The notes under the pieces: model-generated | The model's database searches: none | Seen by the model: only the letters and a program-made list of their open reading frames with translations | What the model was told of the DNA's origin: nothing | From: Eremophila alpestris peregrina | Lineage: Eukaryota; Chordata; Aves; Passeriformes; Alaudidae | NCBI GenBank assembly: GCA_009792885.1 | Contig: WMCF01000015.1 | Coordinates: forward strand, 14,593,667 to 14,657,666 | Length of the DNA: 64,000 bases | Reading direction: 5' to 3' | Shown: in pieces, positions 45,401 through 57,115 of the stretch | Layout: each line of letters starts with the position of its first letter | Position numbering within the stretch: the stretch's first letter is position 1 | Translations under genes and position numbers: made by a program

Positions 45401-48400
45401 AAAGGTCACTGAAAACTGACACTGAATTCCTTTGGAATCCAGATGCTGTAGCATCTCCATGGCAGTTGAACTCAAGAGAGAAAATAAGCCATATTTGTTT
45501 ACATGTGGAGGGCACAAGATTTGAAATGTGTCTCAGTAAAGCATCAGGTTTTCCTCTAATTTCACAGCAGGAATATTAGAGACTACTTGAATAGATGAAA
45601 ATTTAATTACCACTGAACATTTACAAGGAAATTCATTGTTCCCTGGAGTTACCACAGTTGTGGTAAGGATGGTATGTGACATCTCTGGGCTTTAAAGAGG
45701 AAGTATAGGCAGCAACTGGTTGTAAACAAACAGGAGATGTGTATAGTGTGTACAGTGTCTGCAGATTTAAGGGATTATAAGATTTATCCTATAATAGAAA
45801 TTATCTAAATATGTGAACAGCAGATACTTTTTATGATGATGCCATAACCGTGAACTGCAGGAGGGCAAAGATGTAATTTTTTCTTACAAATGGATCTGAT
45901 ACCTTTCCAGAAATACAATTCTGGTGTTTTGGAAAAATAACTGGATCATTACAAGAATCCTGCAATAATGTTCAGGTTTAGGGTTACATTGAGCACACAG
46001 CTCAGCACTTGAGCACAGCTAGCTCTGACAGAGAAGGGTGATCTCCATATCGGGGTTGACCTCCACATCACCAACTTCCCAATAAAAGATCAGTATCACT
46101 TCTCTAGTTCAGAAGATGTTTTTACCCTGTTATTGCATTTTGGCAAATTTATCTTAAATTCATCTGCAAATATGGGCTGAAGACAAGTAGACTGTGTTAT
46201 CTGATAGCAGACAAGCATTTAATCCAATCCCACATTGTACTACCTGCAGTAACTGTATGACTCTTGTTAGCAGGGCATACACAGGCAGATACCATGAGGT
46301 ATTGCTGCACACAAGGTTATTTGAATGACAATCACAAAACTAGCTATGAGGGACACTCTGAAAACTCCCTCACGGGCTTGGGTGTCATCATTAATCCTTA
46401 AGGAAAATTCTTGGATTTAATCTGCTTATACAAGCAATAGATATGTGCCTAAGTCACAAGGCAAAAGCTGAAGAAAGAAACATGTAAGGAACAGAAAGTA
46501 CAATAGACTTACATCCTCTCCTGACAGGAGTCAATTGTTGAGAAGATGTTTGGCCAGCTTCTAATTGAACAGATTGGCACTGGAAATTTTTGATTGCCCT
46601 GGTTCCATCAAAACTTTCTACAGAAGCTCTAGCCATGATCTGGCTGTGGCTGCTGGCCAGGCTGGCTTCTTACTGTGGCTCAGCTGACTGGCTAGCCAGC
46701 TCCCTGGCATCAGGCCCACTGCTCAGTTGGTTTCTTGGCTTCCCAGGCTTGTCAGCTGGCAAATAAATAAATTGTTCCATTTTTGCCAGAAAGGCAGCAG
46801 AGCCAACATGTTTTGTTCCAGCACTTGATGAAACAAAATATTGACAAGCTGGAATTTCCTGTAGAATAAAAATTCCACTTCCCAGCCAGCTCCAATTATT
46901 ATTGTATGGTCTTGTGTACCACAGTGACGGCATTTATCACATCCTCTAATAAACACAATGCACAGAGAGGATGTGAATTCAGGGAGCTTTCCAAGGCTTT
47001 GGATAATAATCTCATAGCATCTGCAACCATCTCTATGGAGTACAATGCATTTTTTGATAAGGTTAGCATGTGATGCTTCCTATTCTGCACTGAAAGGGCT
47101 CCTAGGCTGGCTCTGAGAACTCATCTGCCAGCAGGACATGACTGGCCAGTTCAGTACAGGATCTGTGGATGACATTCTCGATGCATATTGTTTTGCAAAC
47201 TTACACAGGTTACACATCAAACTCCCCAGAAAGAGGCACCAGTAATAACTGCAACACAGTTACATATGTGAAGATTACTGGGTTTTCACTGTTGAAAAAA
47301 GGAGTTAAAATACCCATAAACACGCAAATAAAAATGAATGCTGAAACATGTCACTGGAAACAACGGGTTTGTGAAGGATTTGGTGGAGAGAAATCAAAAA
47401 ATGCCATCACTTTATACCATAATGCCTTAAACCCAACCCTTGTTGGAGACAAACACCATGGTCCAGCCCAGGTTTAGGACAAGATGACTCACAGAACTAC
47501 CCAATGAGACACAGAGTTCCAGTTTTGGAGGTGTCAGGGGTGTCAGGAGTGTTTTCAAGAAGACACTGAACAGGCACTAAATCGCAGAGCAAGTCAGCGC
47601 CTGGGTGTGCACTTACAGCAGAACAAGACCATTTAAGCTTTGTCCTCAGCTGTGTGTGTGCTGTCCTCAGTGCCTCGCTGACACATTTATTAGGTTGGTG
47701 AACTGGATCAGCAAAACGGAAGGAAAGCAGGTTGTTCTCTGCTCCTCTCAGTTCAATCTCATTTATCGCTTCATTTCACAAATGCTCACACTGGCACAGG
47801 CCAGAAGCAGCACAGACACAGGAGCAGGGAGCTGGGCTGGAGAGCTGAAGGGTGTGTTACAAACAGATAAGCCACCAGAAGGCATTCATGAAAGTATTAA
47901 ATTGTGAGCTATGAGCTTTAGATTTTTATTTTGGGGAGCTGGGGAGGGGAGGAGGGTGGAACACTTTCAAGCATGGCAGATCCTTCCCAGCTTGCTGCAA
48001 AGGGATCAATGGAAAAGGCTTACACAGGTTTTAAGACTGGAAGAATATGCTCCTCCTGTTAAAGGCAGGAATAACACTATAAATTACTCATCTGCCCTTG
48101 AGAAGGCAAACCCTACTATTATAAGTATAGCTTACAGGATATAATTTCAGGTCTGGCCTGAACTTAATAAAGCTTCAGTTATACATTTTCCAGAGGTAGT
48201 ATCATCAAAAAAAAACCCAACAAAACAACACTGACACAATCATGCAACTGTGCAGTTTTCATGTACTGAGGGGAAAAATCTAAGTAAGTGACTAGTAAAA
48301 AAAATAGAACAAACAAAAGTTACATAAAGCCACAGACTATTTCTTTAACACCTTTCATAGAACTGGCATTCAATACCTGAGAGAGATGACATATAACTCA

Positions 48401-48929
48401 CTCTGAGACAGTCTTTGAACAAGTTGTTCCAAGCCAGTGATCCTGAAATATCAAGCTTAATAGACAGGTGCAGCCAGTGAATCAGGATAGTACCAGGGAC
48501 ATGACAGTAGTTTTGACAAAAAGATTCTAAAGATGTCTATTCCTGCTACTAAATGAGCAGGCAGAAAACATTAGAGGTGCATGGTCAGCTCTGCCTGATG
48601 CTGAGTCCCTTCATGGCGCCTGATCCTGACCCCCACACAGGCACTGGTGTCCAGCCTGGCCTAGACCCATCCCTGTCCCCACAGGTGCCTGATGCCTCAG
48701 GGCTGGGGCTGTCCTGAGCTAGCCCTCATCCCTGGCTGGGCTCAGTGAGATGGGCTCAGGCCAGACCCTGCCCTGAAAAATATAAAACTAACAGGGCAGA
48801 AAATACCAGAGCCCAGAAACCAACACTGTATTTCTTCATAATTAATATAAATTTTAAGAAGTGTTGGCTGACCAGACAAGTTTCCTGTGCTTTACCATAG
48901 GCAGTATTTAAATCAATTGTTAGAAAAAA

Positions 48930-48955
48930 GCAAAACAAAACAAAACAAAAAAAAA
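48930..48955. repeat. (CAAAA)n short tandem repeat
   Basis: Four caaaa units running into an A run, intergenic. Confidence 0.9.
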
Positions 48956-50714
48956 CCCAACTTTTTTTGTGTGACAAACAATGGCATGCCACGGGTTATG
49001 TTTCATAGTTTCCTGATGAGGGTAAACCTTGATTTTTTTCTCAAGGTTTTGGCAGGCAGCCATAGGAACTCATTATTCTGAACAGTCTAAGGGGAATTCT
49101 AAAACAAAGGGAATAAAAGATTTGAATTTATTTTTAAAGCATGCTTTTTCATGTTTACATTGCTTCCACAGCTATTTTGTTTTGGAAATGTTTTACTCAC
49201 TGTTGGTACACAAAAACAATGATGTATCAAAAACAACAAAACCCTCTTACAGAATTTTTATCTTTCATGAAAACTAAGAAGTGTATTTAATGATGGAGTT
49301 GGTCACAAGGAGATCTTTTGTTGTTAAGCTGAAGATGAGCAAACTGTTAACATTTCTTTATTCAAAAGACAGTGTATTTCCAAATCAGGCTGGTCTCAAT
49401 GGGCAGTGAAATGACGACTAACTTGAGTTAAATTTAAGGCTATTAGTCATTTACCTTATCTCTATCCCATAGGGACCCGCAGGCCTGGGAATATGAGGAA
49501 CATATTGTTAGTCCCACTTACGGCATACAGTGTGACACAGCTTAGTAGTTTTTAGGGTAAATGAAAATGTAGTTCACCTACCTGTTGGCAAGAATGAATA
49601 TGCACCCCCTGACTTCTGAAGTGTCTAAAATGACTGTAGAACTCAGAAACAGCCCTTCATGAAAGACTAAATAGAATAAAAGCTTTTAAAACAGAAGGTA
49701 AGCAGAAGAAAGAACTACCTAGAAGAGAGATCCAGTAGGAAAAAAATTCTCACATCCACTTTTGAGATCTTAGGCGGTATCCAGAAGTAAGGAGCCGTTT
49801 ATGAGGGGGTTAGGGTAGTTTCTCTCTGCTTGACTTTGTAAAACGGGGCAAGTTAGATTGAAACTACCCAGTACTGAAAAAGCTACAAGGGTAGCATTTT
49901 TTAATGATTTTTTTTTTTCTTTCTTAACCCCTTCCCTAGTGTACGAAGATTGGGATTTTTTTTGTCTGCATGTAGCTTTGGGGGCTCTTTTTTTTCTGTG
50001 TTGCAGAGGCTGCTGCAGGCACACGCTGCCCCGTCTGCACCTGTGGAATTCCGGTTCTGTCGTTCCTCGCCCAGCTTCACCCTCACATGCCGGGTCTCAG
50101 GAAGGCCTGTCCCGATTCCCGGAGTCTCTCCTCTGTGAGGGAACAGAGTTGTGCGCCCACATTGCTCAGACGATCCACTGTGCATTGTTCGACACACCTC
50201 CCGGCTGTGTTTCTGCTGCCAGGTCAGTACCTGGACGAGCTGCTGCTGCTGCTGGGACCGAGTTACGTGCTGAGAAGCTACACGACATTAACGCTTCCAT
50301 ACAAACAATAAGAAATGCGAGGCCCCAACAGTACCGACACTTACACACACACCAAAACAACTCGTGAGGAGGTGAAAACCGATCGCGTATCTGCTGGCTA
50401 AAAGCACACCTGATGCCCTGAGGAATCCGGCAGCACTGAATTTAGGAAGGCAGTGCGAAGGGGAGGGAGGAGTGGGCACGGGATTTTCAGACAGGGTCTC
50501 CGAGTCTTATCTGCGCCTCGTCTGACCAAAACCAGGCTGCAGCCTCCATCCCACGCCCCGTGCTGAGGCCGCCGGCCGGCCACAAGAGGCGACCCCGAGC
50601 AACCGAGCAGCAAGCCCCGACAGAGCAGCCAGGAACAGCCCAGCGCCCTGGCAGACACACGGCTCCCGAGGGCTTTGCAAAGGCCGCGCCCGGGCACTCC
50701 CCCCGGGGAGGGGC

Positions 50715-50745
50715 AGGGAGCTCAGGGAGCTCAGGGAGCTCAGGG
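50715..50745. repeat. 9-bp tandem repeat (AGGGAGCTC) x about 3.4
   Basis: Three exact copies of agggagctc at 50,715-50,741 plus a partial aggg, within the CpG island. Each unit carries a GAGCTC palindrome. Confidence 0.92.
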
Positions 50746-50819
50746 CTCCCCCTCGGGGCCCGACCGGCGCGGGCCCGGCGCGCCCTCCGCCGCCGCCGTC
50801 GTTTCCGGGGCGGCCGCCG

Positions 50820-50832
50820 TTTTCCCGCCAAT
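50820..50832 (+). promoter_or_regulatory. AKAP11: E2F-like site overlapping a CCAAT box
   Basis: TTTTCCCGCC (E2F-type) at 50,820-50,829 shares two bases with CCAAT at 50,828-50,832 (NF-Y-type, ccaatggg). It lies about 120-170 bases upstream of the probable start region, a usual position for NF-Y. Confidence 0.6.
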
Positions 50833-50885
50833 GGGAGCGCGCGGCGGCGGCGGGGGCGGGGCTGGGCGGGAAGCGTCGCGAGAGC

Positions 50886-50920
50886 GGGGGCGGGGCGGGG
50901 CGTGGCCGGAGGGGGCGGGG
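50886..50920 (+). promoter_or_regulatory. AKAP11: GC-box cluster, potential G-quadruplex
   Basis: Overlapping GGGGCGGGG boxes at 50,887-50,895 and 50,892-50,900, and another at 50,912-50,920. These suit SP/KLF factors. The four G runs also satisfy a loose G-quadruplex pattern on the plus strand. Confidence 0.65.
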
Positions 50921-50939
50921 CCCGCGGCGGCGACTGGGG

Positions 50940-51048
50940 CGGGGGCGGCGGGTCCGGTCCGGTCGGGCTCTCCGGGGCCGCTCCGCTGCGGGGCCATGGC
51001 CGCGGGCGGCGGGTGCTGAGGGGACGGCAGCGGCGGTCACAGCCACAG
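50940..51048 (+). other. AKAP11: AKAP11 exon 1 (5' UTR), 5' end approximate
   Basis: The exon is inferred from the CpG island and the strong donor CAG|GTACGG after 51,048. The transcription start cannot be fixed from sequence; 50,940 is an estimate just downstream of the GC boxes. The first in-frame AKAP11 start codon is in the next exon, so this exon is leader. It contains a seven-codon upstream ORF. A weaker alternative donor (GAG|GTGAGC) lies at 51,339. Confidence 0.6.
50996..51019 (+). CDS. Short upstream ORF in AKAP11 leader (MAAGGGC)
   Basis: ATG in a near-ideal initiation context (GGGGCCATGG) followed by seven codons and TGA, all before the exon 1 donor. If transcription starts upstream of 50,996, it would be translated first and would depend on re-initiation or leaky scanning for AKAP11 synthesis. 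Confidence 0.45.
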   Translation: MAAGGGC

Positions 51049-52489
51049 GTACGGAGTCCCCGCTCTTCTTCCCACCGCCTCCGGCCGCTCCCCCGCGGGC
51101 CGCCGTGCTGGGGAGCTCGGGCGCAGGGCGGGGCGCCGCCGCCGGCCTGTCAGTTGGGGCTCGCTGCCACAGGTGGCCCGGGGGCTCCCGGGGAGGCGCG
51201 GGGAAGCGTATCCTCTGCCGCCCTTCCCAGGGAAGGCTCCCCTGGGGCAGCGCAGCTCCCGCGGGCCCCACCGGTCACCTGGAGGGGGCCGGGGGCGAGG
51301 CCCGGGCTCCCTGGACCGCAGCGCGGGGGTGACACGAGGTGAGCAGGGGGTAGCGGAGCGCTTCGGCTTCAGACCGAGCGTGTGGGGTTCGCGATCGCAG
51401 GTTTCCCCGGTGCTCCCGTAGGCCAGGTCTGTCTGTCCGTCCGCAGTCTCGGCTGGGGACTGACTGACTCGTGCTGGTGCAGTCGTAGTCGGCGCACGGA
51501 GGCTCCGTGAGTCTGCGTTCCCTCCTGCGTTGTTTGGGTTGTGGTCGGTGCGCGGGGGTTGAGTAAGTTCAGCCTGTTCTCAGCATTTCGCTGTAAAACT
51601 GTCTCCTCGCCCTCCCTCCCTCCTGCCCGCCCTCCCGCCGCACGTTCCCCTCCCAGTTCCTCTTCTCCCTCGAGGGAGGAGGAACAAGAAGCGTTCCTCC
51701 TTTGCTTTCTTGGCTCTTTTGAGGGGCTTTCTTTGGCTTTCTTATTGCAGCCGAAGTACTTTTCTCTGGTTTTCAAAAAAATCCAATAGCAAAAGGTAAA
51801 AAAAAAGGTGAACTGTAGATCAGAACTGTGTTTAAAGATACAGCCTTCTTATCTCTGATGTATTGCCAGAGTGAGATAGGGAGGAAAAAATCCCACTTAC
51901 ATTGTATCTGGCGAAGATCAGTGACACTGAAATAAATGGTAACAGTGTTCGAAATTTATCCAGGTTACACTTGGGAAGAGTCTTACATGGCTTCATGTTT
52001 GAAAGATTATTTCAGAATTGTACAGTTAGACTTTAGTGATAGATACCACCGCAATTTAATCCTTGAGAACTAAACAAGGTATTCTCTGGTGAAATTTTCT
52101 CTAGGTGGGAATAAGTTTTCTTGAGAAAATGTTGCATCTTAGAAAGTAATAGCGCTTACTTGGTGTGATTTTGTTTTGTACAAAATACACAATGGAAGGA
52201 CAGAAACTTAAAGTGAATTGCATAAACCACAAAATCCAGACCAATGGATAACCCTAGTACATAAATTACAGTTTTGTTTTGGTTTTTTTTTTTCACAGGA
52301 AGTGTTTGAGAATCGAGGGATTCTCAAACTGGGAGCGGGGGGAAGCTGTGGCTGATGACTTGCTAGTGATGATTTAGGAAAAGAAAATGATTGATTCTTT
52401 TGAAATTGCTGCTTATATGTGACAGAAATACAGCATAAGAGAATTAAACCCAAGCAAGAAAAAGAGGACCCACTCTGTCATTAATGCTC

Positions 52490-52532
52490 ACCATAAATGA
52501 TGTATTTTGCTTACCATTGATGTATTTTGCTT
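52490..52532. repeat. Short imperfect tandem duplication
   Basis: Copies ending in gatgtattttgctt at 52,490-52,512 and 52,513-52,532, starting accataaat and accatt respectively. The second copy is three bases shorter. Confidence 0.85.
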
Positions 52533-52738
52533 GTGGGGTCTGGCTGTGGTTAGGACAACTTGTGTTTCATACCTGGACTTTTTCAAGACTGCTGACCTGA
52601 TCAGTAAAACTGATAGATCATTAGAAATGAGAAATAGAGAAAGATCCATTAGATTATTCTGCCTGCTTGTCAGTGTAGACTTGCTTATTTTGGTTTTTAA
52701 TAGCAATTGTTTGGTAAAGTTATAAATACACATGGAGG

Positions 52739-53775
52739 ACAATCAGGGAATCAGGCCCAACCAATGCAGATTTATGAAAGAAAGGTTCTGCTTGACCAAT
52801 CTGATCTTCTTCTAGGACAAAATGACCTGCTTCAATGAGGGAAAGGCTGTGGATGGTGTCTGTCTGTACTGCAGGAAGGCATTTGACACCATCTCCCACA
52901 GCATCCTCCTAGAAAACCTGGCTGCTCATGGCTTGGATGGGACTAGTCTTCAGTGGATAAAAAACTGGCTGGATGTCTGGGCCCAGTGAATGGAGCTAAA
53001 CCCTGCTGGAGGCCGGTCACTAGTGGTGTCCCCAGGGGTCAGTTCTGGAGCAAGTCCTGTTTAACATCTTTATTGATGATCTGGACATGGGAATTGAGTG
53101 CACCCTCAGCTGACAGCACCAGGTTGGATGGGAGTGTTGATCTCATTGAGAGCAGGAAGGCTCTGCATGGAGATCTGGACAGGCTGGATCAATGGACTGA
53201 GGCCAGTGCTATGAGGTTCAACAAGGCTGAGTGCTGGGTCTTGCACTTGGGTCACAACAACCCCACCCCATGCTACAGGCTGAGGGAAGGGTGCCTGTAA
53301 AGCTGTTCGGTAGAAAGGCATTTGAGGGTTCTGGTTGACAGCAGCTGAACATGAGCCAGTGTGTGCCCAGGTGCCCAAGAAGGCCAATGGCATCCTGGCC
53401 TGTATCAGCAATGGTGTGGCCAGCAGGACCAAGGCAGGCATTATGTCCCTGTACTCAGCACTTGCATCGTGTGTTCAGTTTTAGGCCCCTCACTTCCAAA
53501 ACGACATTGAGACACTGGAGCAGATCTGGAGAAGGGCAGCAAGGCTCATGAAAAGTGTAGAACACATCTTATGAGGAGTGGCTGAGGGTGCTTAGCCTGG
53601 AGAAGAGGCTTGGGGGAGACCTCATCACTCTCTATAACCACCTGAAACAAGGGTATAGTGAGGTGGGGGCCAGTCTCTTGCGACATGCCTGCAGTGAGAG
53701 GACCAGAGGAAATGGGTGGTTTGACTAGATAATCTTGTAGGCCTTTTCAAACCTTGATGATTTTATGATTCTAAA
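52739..53775 (+). mobile_element. CR1 LINE copy, 5'-truncated, internally deleted, plus strand
   Basis: It begins inside the reverse transcriptase region (FDTISHSILLENLAAHGLDG; ASAMRFNKAECWVLHLGH) and runs to a CR1-type end, aaaccttgatgattttatgattct. The catalytic FADD-type motif is mutated to SADS, and stops interrupt the frame, so it is inactive. Between about 53,715 and 53,722 the 3' UTR jumps from the ggaaatgg block to the terminal gatgatctt-like block, skipping roughly 200 bases found in related copies. Confidence 0.9.
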
Positions 53776-54430
53776 AGACTGCTTTTCTTAAGGTATTTTC
53801 AAATTTCTTATTTGGAATGGAAGTTCAGTGCTTCATTAAGCCTGGCTTTTGCAAATCGTCATCAGAGTTCTCTAGGCTGATTCAGGTCCATGCACTGAAG
53901 ACAAAAAAAATACTTTTTCTTTAAAAGAAAGATGTCTGTTTTTGCTCTAGTACTACTAAAAACACCTCCTTTTTAAAACATAATATAGATATACCATTGT
54001 CATTGCCTAGAATCTTTTATGTGAAATTTAATTTTAATAAGGCCATATTACATATATTTTAAATTTATTGTTTAAATTTGTCATAACCTGTATGTGTTTA
54101 ATATAGGTGTGCATGTGTTCACATATGTCCCTATAGCAATTGAAGAGATTTACTCAGCACATTTACAGAAAAAAGATAAAGTTTCTTCTTTTCTGCCAGC
54201 TAAGGTTTGTCAATGCACACTGACTTAAAGTAAATTTAGGCATGGGATAGACTTACACAAAGAGATTAAATCCATGGCAAATTTCCCGTTGGATTCCCTT
54301 AAGCTGATTATTTAATTTTGTTCCTTACATATATTCAGACAAGGATACATGTATATGGAAAAGCTAGCTAAATGCTTATTATGTGCTCTGATGAGAAGAG
54401 TGTTCTTCAGCAAATCACTGGAAAAATGGG

Positions 54431-57115
54431 TTTATAAATTTTTAGAGTTCTTTGGGCTAGAAGGGACCTTTAAAGGCCATCTAGTCCAATTACCCTGCAG
54501 AGAGCAGGGACATCTGCGACTGGATCAGGTTGCTCAGAGCTCTGTCCAGCCTCACCTTGAATGCTTCCAGGGATGGGGCACCTACAACCTCTGGAGCTTG
54601 TGTCACTGCCTCACCACCCTCATTGTAGAAGATTTCTTGTATCTAATCTAAACCTGCCCTCTTCTAGTTTAAAGCCATTCCTCCTTGTTCTATTACAACA
54701 GGTGCTGCTAAAAAGTTTGTCCCTGTCATTTTTACAAGCACCATTTAAATATTGAAAGGCTTCTGTAAGGTCTTCCCAGAGCCTTCTCTAGGCTGAACAA
54801 TTCCCACTTTCCCATCCTGTCTTCATAGCAGAGGTGCTCCATCCCTCTGATTGTTTTTGTGACCCTCCTTTGGACCTGCTCCAGCAGATCCACGTGTTTC
54901 CTGTTCCAAGGACCCCAGAGCTGGATGCAGCACTGCAGGTGGGGTTTCACCAGAGCAGAGAATCACCCTGCTGGCTACTCGTGCAGCCCAGGGCATGGTT
55001 GGCTTTTTGGATTGCACTCGTATGTTGCTGGGCCTCGTCCACCTTCTTGTCCACCACCACCCCCAAGTCATTGTTCTCAGGGCTGCTCTTAATCAGTTCA
55101 TTCTATGGCTTGTATTGACACTGGAAATTTTCCCAGCCGAGGTGCAGGACCTTGAGTGTGGTCTTGTTAAACCTGATGAGCTTCATATGGATCCACTGCT
55201 CGAGCTTCTCCGGGTTCTTCTGGATAGTATCCTATCCCTCAGTCACGTCAACCACACCACTCAGCAAGTTTGCTGAGGGTGCACTTGATTCACTTGGTCC
55301 ATGTCATTAATAAAGATACTAAATAACACTGGTCCTGCTGGGAACTACTGAGGGACACCACTTGTCACCAGTGTCCATCCGGACATTTGAGTTGTTGACT
55401 ACTCTCTTCTGGATGGGTCCGTCCGACCAGCTTCTTACCCACTGAACATTCCACCCATCAAATCCATATCTCTCTAATTTGGAGAAGGATATTTTGGGGG
55501 ATTGTGTCAAAAGCCTTATGGATGTCCAGACAGAGGACATCCATAGATCTTTCCTTGTCACTGATGCAGTCAACCTATCATAGAAGACCACTGGGCTGGT
55601 CAGGCAGGACTTGCCCTGGGTGACACTGTGCTGGCTGTCCTGAAGCACCTTCCTGTCTCAATGTGTCTTAGCACAGCTTCTAGGAGTATCTGTTCCATGA
55701 TCTTCTCAGAGATCACGACAGGTCAGTAGTTCCAAGGATCTTCCTACCCTTTGTTAAGGTGGGTACAATATTTCTCATTTTCCAGTCACCTGATTGCCAT
55801 GACTTTTCAGATATGATGGAGTGATTTGTTAACTATGTCAGTCAATTCTCTCAGAACTCTGGGATGTGTCTGGACAGGTCATACAGACCTAGGTACACTC
55901 AGGTTCCTCAGGTGGTCGCAAATCTTCTCTTTGCTCCCCCAGTCCATCCTCTGGAGAGGTGTGGGAAGAAAGGTTGCTGGTGAAGTCTGAGAAAAGGTGT
56001 TGAGTACCTCAGCCATCTCATCTGTTGTTACCAGTTTGCTGGTTGTGTTCCTCGGTGGGAGTGCATTTTCTTTGACCTTCCCTTTCTCTCTGACAGTAGA
56101 AGCCCTTATTATTCTTTGCATCCCTTGCCAAGTTCAGCTTCAGCTTCACCCTCTGATCTCATCCCTGCAAAACTGGGCAGCGTCCTTGTACTCTTCCCAG
56201 AATACCTGTCCCTTCTTCTGCTGCCTGTTCATCTCCTACTTGCCCTGTAGTTTGAACTCAGCTGCTCTTAGTTTGGTCTCAACTCAGCAATCCCAGTCCC
56301 ATGTCTTCCTTTCCTGATTTCTTACACTCAGGGATCAGTAGCTCTTGGGCTTTATGGAAAGTGTCCTTAAAGATCTGCCAGCTCTGTCATGCTCCCATAT
56401 TTCTGAGGACAGTTTCCTAGGGGGTCCTATGGATTTAGCTCCTTGATTTAGCCAGAAGTGAGCTATTCCAAAAGTTAGGATCCTGAATGTGCTCTTTGCC
56501 TGTTCCTCAGGGCTGCAAACACCACCAGTGTGTGCCTCCTGTGGCCCAGGCTTTCACCAATCTTATCATTGATTAGCTCACTTAGGTTGGTGACTAGCAG
56601 GTCCAGTGTTGCATCCCCTCTGGTCAGGATTGTCTGTTACGTGTCTTAAGAAGCTATCCTCCATGCATCCTAGGAATCTCCTCCTAAAATAGCTTGCTGT
56701 GCACTTTTTCAGTAGATTTTGGGGTGGTTGAAAGCCTCCAGGAGGACAAGAGCCTGTGAGCACGGTGCCTCCTGTTGCTGGAGCAAGAAGGCTTCCCTGG
56801 ATCAAGCAAAAGGTTCTCTTGACACCTTGTTTTGTTTCTTTGCCGATGTGCTTCAGTCTGCTCATGGCTGCTTCAGAGGCAGCTCCTCACACTCTATCAG
56901 TTTCTTGTTGTACAGGGCAACATTCAGCCACTCCTTCCTAGCCTGTCTCTTCTTAATATTCTGTAGCCATCCACAGCCACACTCCCAGCTGTGGGATTTT
57001 CCTCTCCAAGTTTCAGTAATGGCAACGAAGTTGCAGCTTCCTAGCAGCGCAGAGGCTTCCAACTCCTCTTGTGTGTTGCCCATGCTGTGTGCATTTAAGG
57101 TGATCCAACTTGCTA
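54431..57115 (-). mobile_element. Long CR1 LINE copy with endonuclease and RT remnants, minus strand
   Basis: The 3' terminus is at the left, near gggctagaagggacctttaa. Minus-strand reading passes through RT remnants (KSCLTSPVVFYDRLTASV; SKLERYGFDGWNVQWVRS; MKPHLQCCIQLWGPWNRK) to endonuclease remnants at the right end (SCNFVAITETW; IECEELPLKQ). About 2.7 kb survives. This is most of the RT-bearing ORF2, broken by frameshifts and stops. The first ORF and 5' UTR are absent. Confidence 0.92.

Larger units (their letters stand above)
35816..50550. other. Intergenic region between DGKH and AKAP11
   Basis: About 14.7 kb with no supported gene and no recognised CR1. Open frames up to 174 codons (for example 37,622-38,146 minus) lack exon signals or family similarity. 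It contains AT-rich blocks dense in TAATTA/CAATCA/ATTGTT-type words (39,630-39,930 and 42,640-42,830), a RUNX-like palindrome (45,649-45,666), a GC-rich patch (48,590-48,775) and two (AAAAC)n tracts. Confidence 0.7.
50550..51430 (+). promoter_or_regulatory. AKAP11: CpG-island promoter of AKAP11
   Basis: There is an abrupt switch from AT-rich DNA to very GC- and CpG-rich sequence. It contains a TTTTCCCGCC/CCAAT composite, a minus-strand ETS core (ttccgg, 50,803-50,808) and repeated GC boxes. A good splice donor (CAG|GTACGG) at 51,049 lies just downstream. No TATA box is seen at a sensible place. This is a typical housekeeping promoter. Divergent transcription toward the left is possible but not shown by the sequence. 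Confidence 0.88.

Noticed and set aside
49858..50367. 169-codon plus-strand open frame at the CpG-island shore
   Set aside because: Low-complexity Phe-rich start, no known domain and no promoter upstream. It may overlap divergent promoter transcripts but is unlikely to be coding.
50507..51342. Overlapping open frames of 254-260 codons on both strands in the GC-rich region
   Set aside because: CpG islands lack stop codons by composition. The translations are Pro/Ala/Gly/Arg-rich without domains and both strands are open at once.
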